A stretch of DNA of 64,000 nucleotides. It comes from Bacillota bacterium (lineage in GTDB: Bacteria > Bacillota > Clostridia > Lachnospirales > Lachnospiraceae). A model generated the notes under the pieces. That model was not told where the DNA came from and did no database searches. It was given only the letters and a program-made list of their open reading frames with translations. Below are positions 8,067 to 17,058 of the stretch, piece after piece. Every line of letters starts with the position of its first letter. The first letter of the stretch is position 1. The translations under genes and the position numbers were made by a program. The stretch covers positions 1 to 64,000 of the forward strand of contig JAEZZQ010000047.1 of NCBI GenBank assembly GCA_023442465.1. Direction: 5' to 3'.

Positions 8067-9461
8067 ATGGAAAAGAGAAAAAAATCATTATGGAAGAAAG
8101 TCGCAGTCACTGTGGTAATTGTGAGTGTTTTTCTGACAGTGGTTACGTATGCCGGTTTTTCTCTGTTTTTCGAAGATCATTATTATTATCAAACAAAAAT
8201 AAATGGAGACGATTACAGCTATAAGACACCGGTGGAGGCAGAGGCCATCATGTACCTGGAGTTCCAGAAATATTCTCTTGAGATTCAAGGGAGAGAGGGA
8301 ATGCATGATACGATTTTGCCGGCTGATATAGATATGGAATACATAGCTGATGATTCGTTCATAAACGTAAAAAAGGAGCAGAGTCCTCTGCTATGGATTT
8401 TAGGATTTTTTAAGGAATATTCCTATGACATACCGCAATTGGTAGAATATAATGAAAATATACTGGATGAGAAAATAGACGGACTTACTTTCTTTAAAAA
8501 GGAGAATATCAGAGCACCCAGCGATGCCTATCTCACCTATTCCTCGGAAGGAAAATGCTATCTCATTGCAGAGAGCAGCCCGGGAACCGACATAATACGG
8601 AAGAAGGCAGCACAGGTGATCAAAGAAGCGATAGGCAGCATGGAGCGGTCGGTAAATCTCGATGAAAAGGATTGCTACCGCTATGCAAAAGTGAATGCGG
8701 ACGATGAGGCGTTAAATGAACTGGCGGATCAGGCCAATAAATACATTTCATCCAAGATTGTTTATAACTGGAATGGAAGCGATGTAGTGGTAGACGCAGA
8801 TGTAATAAGCGGCTGGGTTGTCATAACGAAGGATTCGGCATCATTGGATGAAGAGAAAATAAGGGAGTTTGTGACGGAGCAGGCTAAGCTGTATGATACC
8901 TACGGGAAAAACCGCATATTCCATACTACCGACGGCAGGGAAATCGAATTGAAAAGCGGTGCCTATGGCTGGAAGACAAACAAGGAGACAGAGATAGAAG
9001 CACTGACTGCAGCTATAAAAAACGGAGAAACTCAGATCAGGGAGCCTGCGTACATCTACACGGCGGCAGTTCAAGGGCAGCAGGACATTGGAAACAGCTA
9101 TGTGGAGATTGATTTGAGCAACCAGCACCTATATTTATACGTAGAAGGTGTTATGACCTTAGAAAGCGATTTCGTTTCAGGAAACGCGTCTAGGGGCTGG
9201 AACACGCCGGCGGGAGTATTTGGTCTGACCTATAAGGCTAAGAATGCGGTACTTCGGGGAGAAGGCTATGAGACACCGGTAAACTATTGGATGCCTTTTA
9301 ATGGAAATATCGGAATGCACGACGCTACATGGCGCGGCTCTTTCGGCGGACAGATATATGAGACCAACGGTTCTCATGGCTGTATTAATCTTCCATTGGA
9401 AAATGCAAAAATAATTTACGAATATATATATACCGGATTCCCCGTTGTGTGTTATTATTAA
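8067..9461 (+). CDS. L,D-transpeptidase (YkuD domain) with N-terminal membrane anchor
   Basis: The 464-residue protein begins with a basic stretch and one membrane segment (about residues 10-33). A long extracellular region (roughly 40-330) follows, resembling the peptidoglycan-binding PG_binding_4 module seen in clostridial L,D-transpeptidases. A YkuD catalytic domain ends the protein, with SHGCINLP containing the active-site Cys439. It would form 3-3 cross-links in peptidoglycan outside the membrane. The ribosome site GGGAGCAGGAGC precedes the ATG. It lies 32 bases after azlD and may be transcribed with it. Confidence 0.9.
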   Translation: MEKRKKSLWKKVAVTVVIVSVFLTVVTYAGFSLFFEDHYYYQTKINGDDYSYKTPVEAEAIMYLEFQKYSLEIQGREGMHDTILPADIDMEYIADDSFINVKKEQSPLLWILGFFKEYSYDIPQLVEYNENILDEKIDGLTFFKKENIRAPSDAYLTYSSEGKCYLIAESSPGTDIIRKKAAQVIKEAIGSMERSVNLDEKDCYRYAKVNADDEALNELADQANKYISSKIVYNWNGSDVVVDADVISGWVVITKDSASLDEEKIREFVTEQAKLYDTYGKNRIFHTTDGREIELKSGAYGWKTNKETEIEALTAAIKNGETQIREPAYIYTAAVQGQQDIGNSYVEIDLSNQHLYLYVEGVMTLESDFVSGNASRGWNTPAGVFGLTYKAKNAVLRGEGYETPVNYWMPFNGNIGMHDATWRGSFGGQIYETNGSHGCINLPLENAKIIYEYIYTGFPVVCYY

Positions 9462-9516
9462 TTAGTAATTCGGTAAAAAGGCTTGTAAAATCAAGAAAGC
9501 TGGGATTGAATACGAG

Positions 9517-10104
9517 ATGAAAGATACAGTGAAAAAGAGTGAAAAGAAGAGAGAAAGGCTGATAGAAGCTTTCGATAGGCAAAAGGAATTGAACATCCTG
9601 CTGAAGGAGCATGGAGGGGATATTCTGGATTCTGACAACTTTAAGAAGACAAACGAGCATATCCAGCACGGAAATATGACGGTAAATAATCATTGCATCA
9701 ATGTTGCCAAGTATAGTTTGGCCATCAGCAGAAAGCTCAGGATCAACTGCAGCCAAAGAGAACTGGTGCGGGGAGCGCTGCTTCACGATTATTTTCTTTA
9801 CGACTGGCACGACAAGCAGCGGAAGAACAGAAAGCGGCTGCATGGCTTTTACCACCCGGGGATAGCGCTTAGGAACGCTTCCAGAGAATATAAGCTTACC
9901 CCCAGAGAAAGGGATATCATCAAGAAGCATATGTGGCCCCTTACAGTAGTTCCGCCACAGTGCCGCGAGGCGTGGATAGTAACTACCGCAGATAAATACT
10001 GCTCTCTTTTGGAGACGATACGTCTGCACCGGGGAGACGGGAAGCGGTATTTTGCCAGAAGAGAGCCAAAGCTGGGTATTAATGTGAAAGTGCAGTATGA
10101 ATAA
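9517..10104 (+). CDS. HD domain-containing phosphohydrolase
   Basis: The 195-residue product has the HD-type metal-binding order: NNHCINVA (His59), then LLHDYFLYDW (His90-Asp91), then further His residues in a KKHMWPL segment. The N-terminal 45 residues are charged and probably helical. HD hydrolases act on nucleotides or phosphate esters, and the substrate here is unknown. The ribosome site is weak. It lies 34 bases before the decarboxylase gene and points the same way, so the two may be co-transcribed. An uncharacterised HD protein at this place is common in Lachnospiraceae; this last point is from general knowledge and not checked. Confidence 0.8.
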   Translation: MKDTVKKSEKKRERLIEAFDRQKELNILLKEHGGDILDSDNFKKTNEHIQHGNMTVNNHCINVAKYSLAISRKLRINCSQRELVRGALLHDYFLYDWHDKQRKNRKRLHGFYHPGIALRNASREYKLTPRERDIIKKHMWPLTVVPPQCREAWIVTTADKYCSLLETIRLHRGDGKRYFARREPKLGINVKVQYE

Positions 10105-10138
10105 GTAAGGAACAAGAAGCACTCAAAAGGGTAAAAGA

Positions 10139-11599
10139 TTGAGCGATTTATTTGAGCAACTGGAAAAATACGCAGATTCCGACTACTATCCGTTTCATAT
10201 GCCGGGGCATAAGAGAAACGCTGCGGGTAAGTGTGGCAGCGCTTTGGAGGCGGCATACGGAATCGATATTACAGAAATAGACGGATTCGACAACCTGCAT
10301 CAGGCGCAGGGAATTTTGCGGAAGGCGCAGCAGGATGCGGCGAAGCTTTATGGCGCGGAGGAGACCTTTTTCCTCGTAAACGGAAGCACCTGCGGGATAC
10401 TCAGCGCGATTTTCGCGGTGACACAAAGGGGAGACCGGCTTTTAGCGGCGAGGAACTGCCATAGGTCGGTATATTATGCTGTTTATTTGCAGGAGCTTCA
10501 GGTGTCCTATTTATATCCTGACATAGTAAAGGAGTATGGTATCGCGGATGCGGTAACGCCCGAGGGCGTGGAATGGCTCTTGAAGGAACAGCCGGATATA
10601 GCGGCGGTAATCATTACTTCGCCTACCTATGAAGGAGTGATATCCGATATCGGAAAAATTGCCGATATAACACATAGATATGGAAAGCCCCTCATTGTGG
10701 ACGAGGCCCACGGAGCGCATTTCGGTTTTCATGAAGCCTTTCCGGAGAATGCGGTGAGGCAGGGCGCGGATATAGTGATACACAGCGTTCATAAGACACT
10801 GCCCGCTATGACACAGACATCCCTTTTGCATGTAAGCGGAAAACTGGTGGACAGAGAACGCCTTAAGAGGTACCTCAAGGTCTTCCAGACAAGCAGTCCC
10901 TCATATGTCCTTATGGCTTCCATCGATTCCTGTATGAATCTGATGAAAAGAGAGGGACGGCAGCTTTTAGGGCAGCTGTTGAATCACAGGAACAGCTTCG
11001 CAAAAGAAGTTGCAGAATGCAGATACCTGGAGATTATGGACAGGCAGGCAGCTTCCGGCTGTTGTATGCGGGTCATGGACCCCACAAAAGTAGTGATTTC
11101 CATAAAGAACGGGGAATTGACGGGGCAGCAGCTCTACGATATTCTAAGAGAGAGATACCATCTCCAGCTTGAAATGGCGGCAGGAAGCTATGTGTTGGCA
11201 ATGCTTTCCCCGATGGATGGGCCGGATGGCTTGGAACGGCTTGCCAGGGCTTTACTGGAAATTGATGGTGAAATAACGGTGGCTGTAACGGACGAGCAGG
11301 AGGAAAGTACTTTGATGCCTCTGAAAACAATGATGTCTATTGCAAAAGCGATTGCCTTATCCGACGAAAAAGGGTATGATTATATACCGGTTCGGGAAGC
11401 GCAGGGCAGGACGTCCGCCGAATTTATTAACTTATATCCCCCGGGGATTCCGATTGCGGTACCCGGAGAAAAAATAGACGGCAGTACGGTGAAAGCAATC
11501 GATTTCTACCTTCGCACAGGATTGCATGTACAAGGTGTGCAGAATGGAATGCTTAAGGTACTGGGAAGTATTAACGAATCAAAGAAAAATGTTAAATAA
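10139..11599 (+). CDS. Orn/Lys/Arg decarboxylase family PLP enzyme (YaaO-like)
   Basis: This 486-residue fold-type I PLP enzyme has the N-terminal FHMPGHKRN block, the cofactor-binding DEAHGAH (188-194), and the Schiff-base lysine in SVHKT (Lys219). The C-terminal part (about 385-475), with a YPPGIPIAVPGE stretch, is the decarboxylase C-terminal domain. The family decarboxylates lysine, ornithine or arginine to polyamine precursors, and this short form corresponds to Bacillus YaaO. The start is TTG with AAGGG upstream. Its position ahead of the yaaR-holB-ricT genes matches the Bacillus yaaO cluster. Which amino acid is used cannot be told. Confidence 0.88.
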   Translation: MSDLFEQLEKYADSDYYPFHMPGHKRNAAGKCGSALEAAYGIDITEIDGFDNLHQAQGILRKAQQDAAKLYGAEETFFLVNGSTCGILSAIFAVTQRGDRLLAARNCHRSVYYAVYLQELQVSYLYPDIVKEYGIADAVTPEGVEWLLKEQPDIAAVIITSPTYEGVISDIGKIADITHRYGKPLIVDEAHGAHFGFHEAFPENAVRQGADIVIHSVHKTLPAMTQTSLLHVSGKLVDRERLKRYLKVFQTSSPSYVLMASIDSCMNLMKREGRQLLGQLLNHRNSFAKEVAECRYLEIMDRQAASGCCMRVMDPTKVVISIKNGELTGQQLYDILRERYHLQLEMAAGSYVLAMLSPMDGPDGLERLARALLEIDGEITVAVTDEQEESTLMPLKTMMSIAKAIALSDEKGYDYIPVREAQGRTSAEFINLYPPGIPIAVPGEKIDGSTVKAIDFYLRTGLHVQGVQNGMLKVLGSINESKKNVK

Positions 11600-11617
11600 A
11601 AAGGAGATAAATGTAAC

Positions 11618-13027
11618 ATGAGAAAAACTAAAATAATCTGCACGATAGGACCTTCCAGCGAGAGCGAAGAAAAATTGAGAGAGTTGATGTTAGCAGGCAT
11701 GAACGTTGCCCGTTTTAACTTTTCCCATGGAACACATAAGCAGCATAAAGAGAAATTAGCCAGAGTAATAAGGTTGAGCGAGGAGCTGAAGCTTCCCGTA
11801 GCCACACTTTTGGATACGAAGGGACCGGAAATCCGTCTCTGCGATTTTAAGGACGGCAGAACGGAACTGGTGACCGGGCAGTTCTTTGCCCTGACTACTG
11901 AGGATGTATTAGGGGATTCCAAGAGAGCCTCCATTACATACAAGAACTTGAAAAATGACATTTCTGTCGGAATGTCTATCTTAATCGACGACGGTCTGAT
12001 TGAAATGACAGTAACCGATATTAAGGGAGAGGATATAATCTGTACCGTAGTAAATGGTGGTCCGGTATCCAACCATAAGGGTGTCAATGTGCCCAACGCT
12101 ATTTTATCCATGCCTTATATAAGCGATACCGACAGGGCTGATATTATTTTCGGCTGTGAAGTAGGCTATGATTTTATTGCGGCTTCCTTTGTCAGAACAA
12201 AAGAAGACGTTTTGGAAATAAGAAAGATTTTGGACGAGCACCACAGCACGATGAAGGTTATTTCCAAAATCGAAAATATGCAGGGAATCCAGAACCTGGA
12301 AGAGATACTTTCCGTGTCCGACGGCATTATGGTAGCCCGAGGTGACATGGGTGTTGAGGTACCTCTCGAAGAGGTCCCTGTATTGCAGAAGCAGATGATC
12401 AAAATGGCTGTGGCGCAGGGTAAGCACGTAATTACGGCGACGCAGATGTTAGAATCCATGATAAAGAATCCCAGACCGACCCGTGCGGAGACCACGGATA
12501 TCGCCAACGCTATTTATGACGGAACTACGGCAATCATGCTTTCCGGGGAAACTGCTGCAGGCTTATACCCGGTAGAAGCGGTAAAGACCATGGCGAAAAT
12601 CGCAGAGCGTACGGAAAACGACATCGATTACGATTCCCGCATGAAGAGAAACAGGTGCGAGGATCCTGATATCACCACAGCAATTTCCCACGCCACATGC
12701 ACCACAGCTTCCGATTTGAACGCGTCGGCCATTATCACGGTAACGATGTCAGGGTTTACGGCAGGAATGATTTCCAGATATAAACCGACATGCCCGGTTA
12801 TCGCATGCGCGGTAAATCCGAGAGTGTGCAGACAGCTCAATTTATCATGGGGCGTAGTTCCTGTATTGATCCAAAAGGAAGAAAAAGCGGACGACTTGTT
12901 CGAAGAAGCTACCCATGCGGTAGAAAGAGCAGGCTATGTAAAGAGGGGAGACATTGTCGTGCTGACTGCAGGAGTGCCGCTGGGCATTTCGGGCAGGACA
13001 AATATGATTCGCGTTATCGAGGTATAA
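11618..13027 (+). CDS. pyk: pyruvate kinase
   Basis: The 469-residue protein covers the whole catalytic core: KIICTIGPSS at the N-terminus, NFSHG, the substrate/ATP site LDTKGPEIR, the catalytic lysine region ISKIENMQG, and MVARGDMGVE with metal and substrate ligands. It catalyses PEP + ADP to pyruvate + ATP, the last step of glycolysis. It lacks the extra C-terminal PEP-utiliser domain found in Bacillus pyruvate kinase, so it is the short form. AAGGAG lies 11 bases upstream. The next gene starts 7 bases after its stop. Confidence 0.97.
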   Translation: MRKTKIICTIGPSSESEEKLRELMLAGMNVARFNFSHGTHKQHKEKLARVIRLSEELKLPVATLLDTKGPEIRLCDFKDGRTELVTGQFFALTTEDVLGDSKRASITYKNLKNDISVGMSILIDDGLIEMTVTDIKGEDIICTVVNGGPVSNHKGVNVPNAILSMPYISDTDRADIIFGCEVGYDFIAASFVRTKEDVLEIRKILDEHHSTMKVISKIENMQGIQNLEEILSVSDGIMVARGDMGVEVPLEEVPVLQKQMIKMAVAQGKHVITATQMLESMIKNPRPTRAETTDIANAIYDGTTAIMLSGETAAGLYPVEAVKTMAKIAERTENDIDYDSRMKRNRCEDPDITTAISHATCTTASDLNASAIITVTMSGFTAGMISRYKPTCPVIACAVNPRVCRQLNLSWGVVPVLIQKEEKADDLFEEATHAVERAGYVKRGDIVVLTAGVPLGISGRTNMIRVIEV

Positions 13028-13034
13028 AATTTCA

Positions 13035-13622
13035 ATGGGTAAATTTATCTGTTTTATGGGGAAAAGTTCTACGGGGAAGGATACTATTTTTCAAAAGCTC
13101 CTGGAGGATAAGGAACTGGGCCTTAAAACCCTTGTTCCTTATACCACCAGACCTATTCGCGGAGGAGAAGTAAACGGTGTGGAATACTATTTCACCGACG
13201 AGGAGGGCTACCGTATGCTACTGGAGAGCGGAAAGATCATAGAGGAGAGAACCTATGATACGTATTACGGTCCATGGCGTTATTTTACAGTGGATGACGG
13301 AAATATTGACCTGAAACATCAAAGCTATGCAGTAATAGGAACCCTGGAGGCTTATAACAAGCTATGTGATTTTTTCGGGAAGGACAATATCGTACCGGTG
13401 CTCATAGAGGTGGATGATGGCATCAGGCTTACGAGAGCGCTGGAGCGGGAGAAAAAACAGGAAAATCCCGGTTATGAGGAGCTGTGCCGCAGGTATCTTG
13501 CGGACTGCGAGGATTTCGGTGAAGAGAAGATAAAGGAAGCGGATATAGGCAGGCGCTTCTATAACGATGATTTAGAACATTGCTTAAAAGAGATTAAAGA
13601 GTACATAGTGGAAATGTTATAG
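13035..13622 (+). CDS. guanylate kinase-like protein
   Basis: The 195-residue protein has a P-loop (GKSSTGKDT, residues 9-17) and the guanylate kinase GMP-binding block with YTTRPIRGGEVNGVEYYF. The usual Ser/Gly after the P-loop lysine is Asp16 here. It would phosphorylate GMP to GDP if active. It sits 7 bases after pyk and 26 bases before yaaR, in the slot where Bacillus has thymidylate kinase (tmk) in the yaaO-yaaR-holB cluster. A separate canonical gmk near rpoZ may exist, in which case this could be a paralog with another role. Confidence 0.75.
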   Translation: MGKFICFMGKSSTGKDTIFQKLLEDKELGLKTLVPYTTRPIRGGEVNGVEYYFTDEEGYRMLLESGKIIEERTYDTYYGPWRYFTVDDGNIDLKHQSYAVIGTLEAYNKLCDFFGKDNIVPVLIEVDDGIRLTRALEREKKQENPGYEELCRRYLADCEDFGEEKIKEADIGRRFYNDDLEHCLKEIKEYIVEML

Positions 13623-13648
13623 GCAAAAGCTTGCAGAAGGAGGCAGAT

Positions 13649-14089
13649 ATGGATATAAAAGTAAATCAGGTTACGAATCCGGTTCCGGCAGAGCCGGTGG
13701 AAAAGCAGCAGCCTGCAGACGGTACATTTAAGTTTACTCTTATCAGCCATATCGAAGAGAAGGAACTGCAGGCAAGACTTACCTCTCTCATGGAGGAAAT
13801 TACCATGCAGGGCGATAAGCTTTCCAAGCGCCGCGATGTAAAGGATATGAAGAAGTACCGCGGTTTGATCAAAGAGTTCATGAACGAGGTGGTCAGCCAT
13901 TCCCATTCTTTTACAAGAGAGAACTTCCTGGACAAGCGGGGACGGCATCGGGTATATGGTATCATACGTTTGATCGATGAGAAGTTGGATGAGTTGGCGC
14001 AGGAGCTTGTAAAAGAAGAAAAGGACAATCTGAGTATCTTGAATAAAATCGGAGAAATCAGGGGATTGCTTCTGGATATATTTACTTGA
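13649..14089 (+). CDS. yaaR: YaaR family protein (DUF327)
   Basis: The 146-residue, highly charged, mostly helical protein matches YaaR in size and in the conserved core with KRRDVKDMKKYRGLIKEFM. Its function is unknown; in Bacillus it lies directly before holB, as it does here (62 bases). AAGGAGG precedes the ATG at 13649. No membrane segment is present. Confidence 0.85.
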   Translation: MDIKVNQVTNPVPAEPVEKQQPADGTFKFTLISHIEEKELQARLTSLMEEITMQGDKLSKRRDVKDMKKYRGLIKEFMNEVVSHSHSFTRENFLDKRGRHRVYGIIRLIDEKLDELAQELVKEEKDNLSILNKIGEIRGLLLDIFT

Positions 14090-14151
14090 TGCAGTATTGT
14101 TAAAAAAAGCTATAATGGAAATAGACATTGTGATAAAGCGGGAGGTTCGGG

Positions 14152-15174
14152 ATGGCGAGATTTACGGATATTATCGGGCAGGAACAGCTAAAGGAGCATT
14201 TACAGAATGCTCTTAAATTAAATAAAGTATCTCATGCATATATCATCAATGGAGAAAGAAGCTCCGGAAAGGAGTTTATTGCCAGAATATTTGCTTCGGC
14301 TTTGCAGTGTGAAAAAGTACAGCTTCAGGATGAAGATATTTCTTCAGGGAATGTGGAGCCTTGCGGCGAGTGCCGTTCCTGCAAGCAGATGGCTACGGGA
14401 AATCAGCCGGACGTCATCTATGTGACGCACGAGAAGCCCGGAACGATAGGTGTGGAGGACATCCGCGGACAAATTAACGGAAGTGTTGCGATTAAGCCCT
14501 ATAGCAGCCCCCGTAAAGTATATATCATAAACGAAGGCGAGAAGATGACGGTTCAGGCACAGAATGCTCTGTTAAAGACCTTGGAAGAACCGCCGGAGTA
14601 TACGGTAATTCTTATTTTGACAACAAATATGGAATCGCTGCTTTCTACGATTCTGAGCCGGTGTGTAGTGTTGAATATGAAGCCGGTGAAGGATATGCAG
14701 GTTAAGCGCTTTTTGATGGAGGCGATGCAGGTGCCGGATTACAAGGCGGATATTTGCGTGGCTTTCGCCAGAGGAAATATCGGAAAGGCAAAGCTGTTAG
14801 CTTCCAGCGAAGACTTCGAGCACGTAAAGGAAGAAGCGATTACACTTTTAAAATATATTAATGATATGGAAATAAATGAAATTGTTGCGGCGATTAAAAA
14901 AATCGGGGAATATAAGCTGGATGTGAATGATTATATGGACATTCTGGCTATCTGGTACAGGGATGTCCTCATGTTCAAGGCGACAAACGATGCAAATCAC
15001 TTGATTTTCAGAGAGGAAATACAGTATATTAGAAAGGTAGCGGACAGAAGCACTTATGAAGGAATCGAGCTGGTAATAAGCGCGCTTGAAAAAGCGAAGA
15101 ACCGCTTGAATGCAAATGTAAACTTCGATTTGACCATGGAGCTTTTGTTCCTGACGGTCAAAGAGAATTCCTGA
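14152..15174 (+). CDS. holB: DNA polymerase III subunit delta' (clamp loader)
   Basis: The 340-residue AAA+ protein opens with the clamp loader signature FTDIIGQEQLKEHLQNAL. It has a modified P-loop GERSSGKEF (34-42), a zinc-binding cysteine set (Cys53, CGECRSC 71-77), the NALLKTLEEPP stretch, and ILSRC. It is the delta' subunit that helps load the sliding clamp at the replication fork. GGGAGG precedes the start. Neighbours yaaR and ricT fit the conserved Firmicutes order. Confidence 0.93.
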   Translation: MARFTDIIGQEQLKEHLQNALKLNKVSHAYIINGERSSGKEFIARIFASALQCEKVQLQDEDISSGNVEPCGECRSCKQMATGNQPDVIYVTHEKPGTIGVEDIRGQINGSVAIKPYSSPRKVYIINEGEKMTVQAQNALLKTLEEPPEYTVILILTTNMESLLSTILSRCVVLNMKPVKDMQVKRFLMEAMQVPDYKADICVAFARGNIGKAKLLASSEDFEHVKEEAITLLKYINDMEINEIVAAIKKIGEYKLDVNDYMDILAIWYRDVLMFKATNDANHLIFREEIQYIRKVADRSTYEGIELVISALEKAKNRLNANVNFDLTMELLFLTVKENS

Positions 15175-15181
15175 TATTAAT

Positions 15182-15290
15182 GAGTAAAAGAGCACTCATA
15201 GGAGTAAAAGAGCACTCATAGGAGTAAAAGGGCACTCATAGGAGTAAAACCACTCAAATGGGTAAAGGACGCTCATAGGAAAAGGAGGAT
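15182..15290 (+). repeat. tandem array of short hairpin repeats upstream of ricT
   Basis: A 20-bp unit, AGCACTCATAGGAGTAAAAG, stands at 15191-15210 and 15211-15230. A two-base variant follows at 15231-15250, then two degenerate units (15251-15268 and 15269-15290), the last running into the AAGGAGG ribosome site of ricT. A partial unit begins at 15182. GAGT and ACTC within adjacent units can pair, so the array can fold into a series of small hairpins. Single units of the same family occur near 10119, 25229, 42315 and 47391. Confidence 0.85.
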
Positions 15291-15299
15291 AGTTATTAA

Positions 15300-16208
15300 A
15301 TGATAAAAGTAATAGGTGTACGTTTTAGGACGGCAGGAAAGATCTATTTTTTTGATCCCGGTCGTTTGAGTATAAAAAGAGGCGAGCATGTTATCGTGGA
15401 AACGGCCAGGGGAATCGAATACGGAACGGTGGTAGGAGATCCCAGAGAGGTAGAAGAGGAGAGGGTAATCCAGCCTTTGAAGCCGGTGCTGCGCGTTGCT
15501 ACGGCAAAAGACGGCGAGCAGGAAGCGGCGAATAAGCTCAAGGAAAAAGAAGCCTTTAAGATATGCCTGGAGAAGATAAGAAAGCATGAACTGGATATGA
15601 AGCTCATCGACGCAGAATATACCTTCGATAACAACAAGGTATTGTTCTATTTTACAGCGGACGGCCGCATCGATTTCCGCGAGCTGGTGAAGGATCTGGC
15701 GGCGGTGTTCAAGACGAGAATCGAGCTGCGGCAGATCGGTGTCAGAGACGAGACGAAAATCGTGGGAGGTGTGGGCATATGCGGGCGTGCGCTTTGCTGC
15801 CACTCCTATCTGTCCGAGTTTGTGCCGGTGTCTATCAAGATGGCGAAGGAGCAGAACCTTTCCCTGAATCCTACGAAAATATCAGGTGTCTGCGGACGTC
15901 TGATGTGCTGCCTGAAAAATGAGGAAGAGACTTATGAGGATTTGAACCGCAGACTTCCTAATGTAGGTGATTATGTGACCACTGAAGATGGTTTCAAAGG
16001 AGAGGTACAGAGTGTAAATGTCTTAAGGCAGCTTGTGAAGGTAATTATAGAGAAAGACGATGAGAAAGAAATTCAGGAATATAAAGTGAATCAGCTCAGG
16101 TTCAAGAAGAAGCATAAGAACACGAAGGTGGAAGTAAGCGACGAGCAGCTTAGAGAGTTGGAGAAATTGGAAAAGCAGGAAGGGAAATCTAAACTGGATG
16201 ACAATTAA
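15300..16208 (+). CDS. ricT: PSP1 domain protein RicT (YaaT)
   Basis: The 302-residue protein has the PSP1 domain with the cysteine clusters GICGRALCC (Cys161, 166, 167) and GVCGRLMCC (Cys198, 203, 204). In Bacillus these support a 4Fe-4S cluster in the RicAFT complex, which helps RNase Y mature transcripts and affects sporulation and competence. The C-terminal 40 residues are charged and helical. It is preceded by a repeat array and AAGGAGG. Its stop overlaps the start of the next gene. The RicAFT role is inferred from homology. Confidence 0.9.
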   Translation: MIKVIGVRFRTAGKIYFFDPGRLSIKRGEHVIVETARGIEYGTVVGDPREVEEERVIQPLKPVLRVATAKDGEQEAANKLKEKEAFKICLEKIRKHELDMKLIDAEYTFDNNKVLFYFTADGRIDFRELVKDLAAVFKTRIELRQIGVRDETKIVGGVGICGRALCCHSYLSEFVPVSIKMAKEQNLSLNPTKISGVCGRLMCCLKNEEETYEDLNRRLPNVGDYVTTEDGFKGEVQSVNVLRQLVKVIIEKDDEKEIQEYKVNQLRFKKKHKNTKVEVSDEQLRELEKLEKQEGKSKLDDN

Positions 16209-16935
16209 TCTGAAAGAGAAGGAACGGCTGGATGAACTGCAAAGAAACGGTTATAAGATCATTCAGAACCCCGAAAAGTTCTGCTTTGGGATGGATGCTG
16301 TTCTTTTATCTGGCTTCGCCCGGGCAGGAGAAGGGGATAAGGTTCTCGACCTCGGTACAGGAACCGGGATTATACCTATACTCATGGAGGCAAAGACGAA
16401 GGCGGCCCATTTAACGGGGCTGGAGATTCAGGAAGAAAGTGCCGATATGGCAATGCGGAGCGTGGCGCTTAATAATCTTCAGGATAAGATTGCCATCGTG
16501 CAGGGAGATTTGAGAGAGGCAGGGACGTTATTCGGCGCTGCTTCTTTTGATGTTATTACATGCAATCCTCCGTACATGACCTCTAATCATGGATTGCAGA
16601 ACCTTAAGGCGCCCAAGGCGATTGCCCGCCATGAAATATTGTGCACCTTGGAAGATGTGGTGTCGCAGGCAGCAGGGCTTCTTAAGCCCGGCGGCAATTT
16701 TTTCATGGTGCACAGGCCCTTTCGGCTGGCGGAAATTATGGTACTCCTTCATGAATATAAGCTGGAGCCGAAGCGTATGCAGCTTGTATACCCATATGTG
16801 GATAAGGAGCCGAATATGGTGCTCATAGAAGCGAACCGGGGCGGCAAGCCGAGGATTACGGTGGAGAAGCCTTTGATTGTATACAAGGAACCGGGAGTTT
16901 ATATGCCGGAAATATATGATATTTACGGTTATTAG
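16198..16935 (+). CDS. yabB: tRNA1(Val) (adenine37-N6)-methyltransferase family protein (YabB/TrmN6-like)
   Basis: A class I SAM-dependent methyltransferase of 245 residues. The SAM-binding motif I DLGTGTGIIP is at 51-60 and the N6-adenine motif NPPY at 123-126. The family modifies A37 of tRNA1(Val). It overlaps ricT by 11 bases, so the two are translationally coupled, and it precedes rsmI as in Bacillus (yabB-yabC). Confidence 0.88.
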   Translation: MTINLKEKERLDELQRNGYKIIQNPEKFCFGMDAVLLSGFARAGEGDKVLDLGTGTGIIPILMEAKTKAAHLTGLEIQEESADMAMRSVALNNLQDKIAIVQGDLREAGTLFGAASFDVITCNPPYMTSNHGLQNLKAPKAIARHEILCTLEDVVSQAAGLLKPGGNFFMVHRPFRLAEIMVLLHEYKLEPKRMQLVYPYVDKEPNMVLIEANRGGKPRITVEKPLIVYKEPGVYMPEIYDIYGY

Positions 16936-17058
16936 GAGGTAATGTGAAAAAATTATTTTTCACGGCATAATTTATTATGCTTGCAAATATCGTGCTTAAT
17001 ATGTGCTCGCACATATGGCCCAAAGTTTGCAGGTTATGAGAAAGGCACGGTTATTAAT
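16936..17058 (+). promoter_or_regulatory. leader-like segment with mini-ORF and stacked hairpins
   Basis: After yabB an AGGAGG (16934-16939) is followed by a GTG at 16944 that opens an 8-codon frame (MKKLFFTA) and a stop. The mini-ORF lies on a hairpin (GTGAAAAA/TTTTTCAC, 16944-16963), and two more small hairpins follow (GCATAA/TTATGC; TATGTG/CACATA). This may be a leader of rsmI or the scar of a lost gene, since Bacillus has yazA here. Confidence 0.35.

Noticed and set aside
9385..10122. 245-codon minus-strand frame
   Set aside because: It runs antisense to the end of the L,D-transpeptidase and the whole HD protein, both of which have catalytic motifs; its product resembles nothing.
15182..15290. 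CRISPR array
   Set aside because: The 20-bp units are directly adjacent without unique spacers and sit in a ribosome-site leader, so this is a tandem hairpin repeat, not CRISPR.
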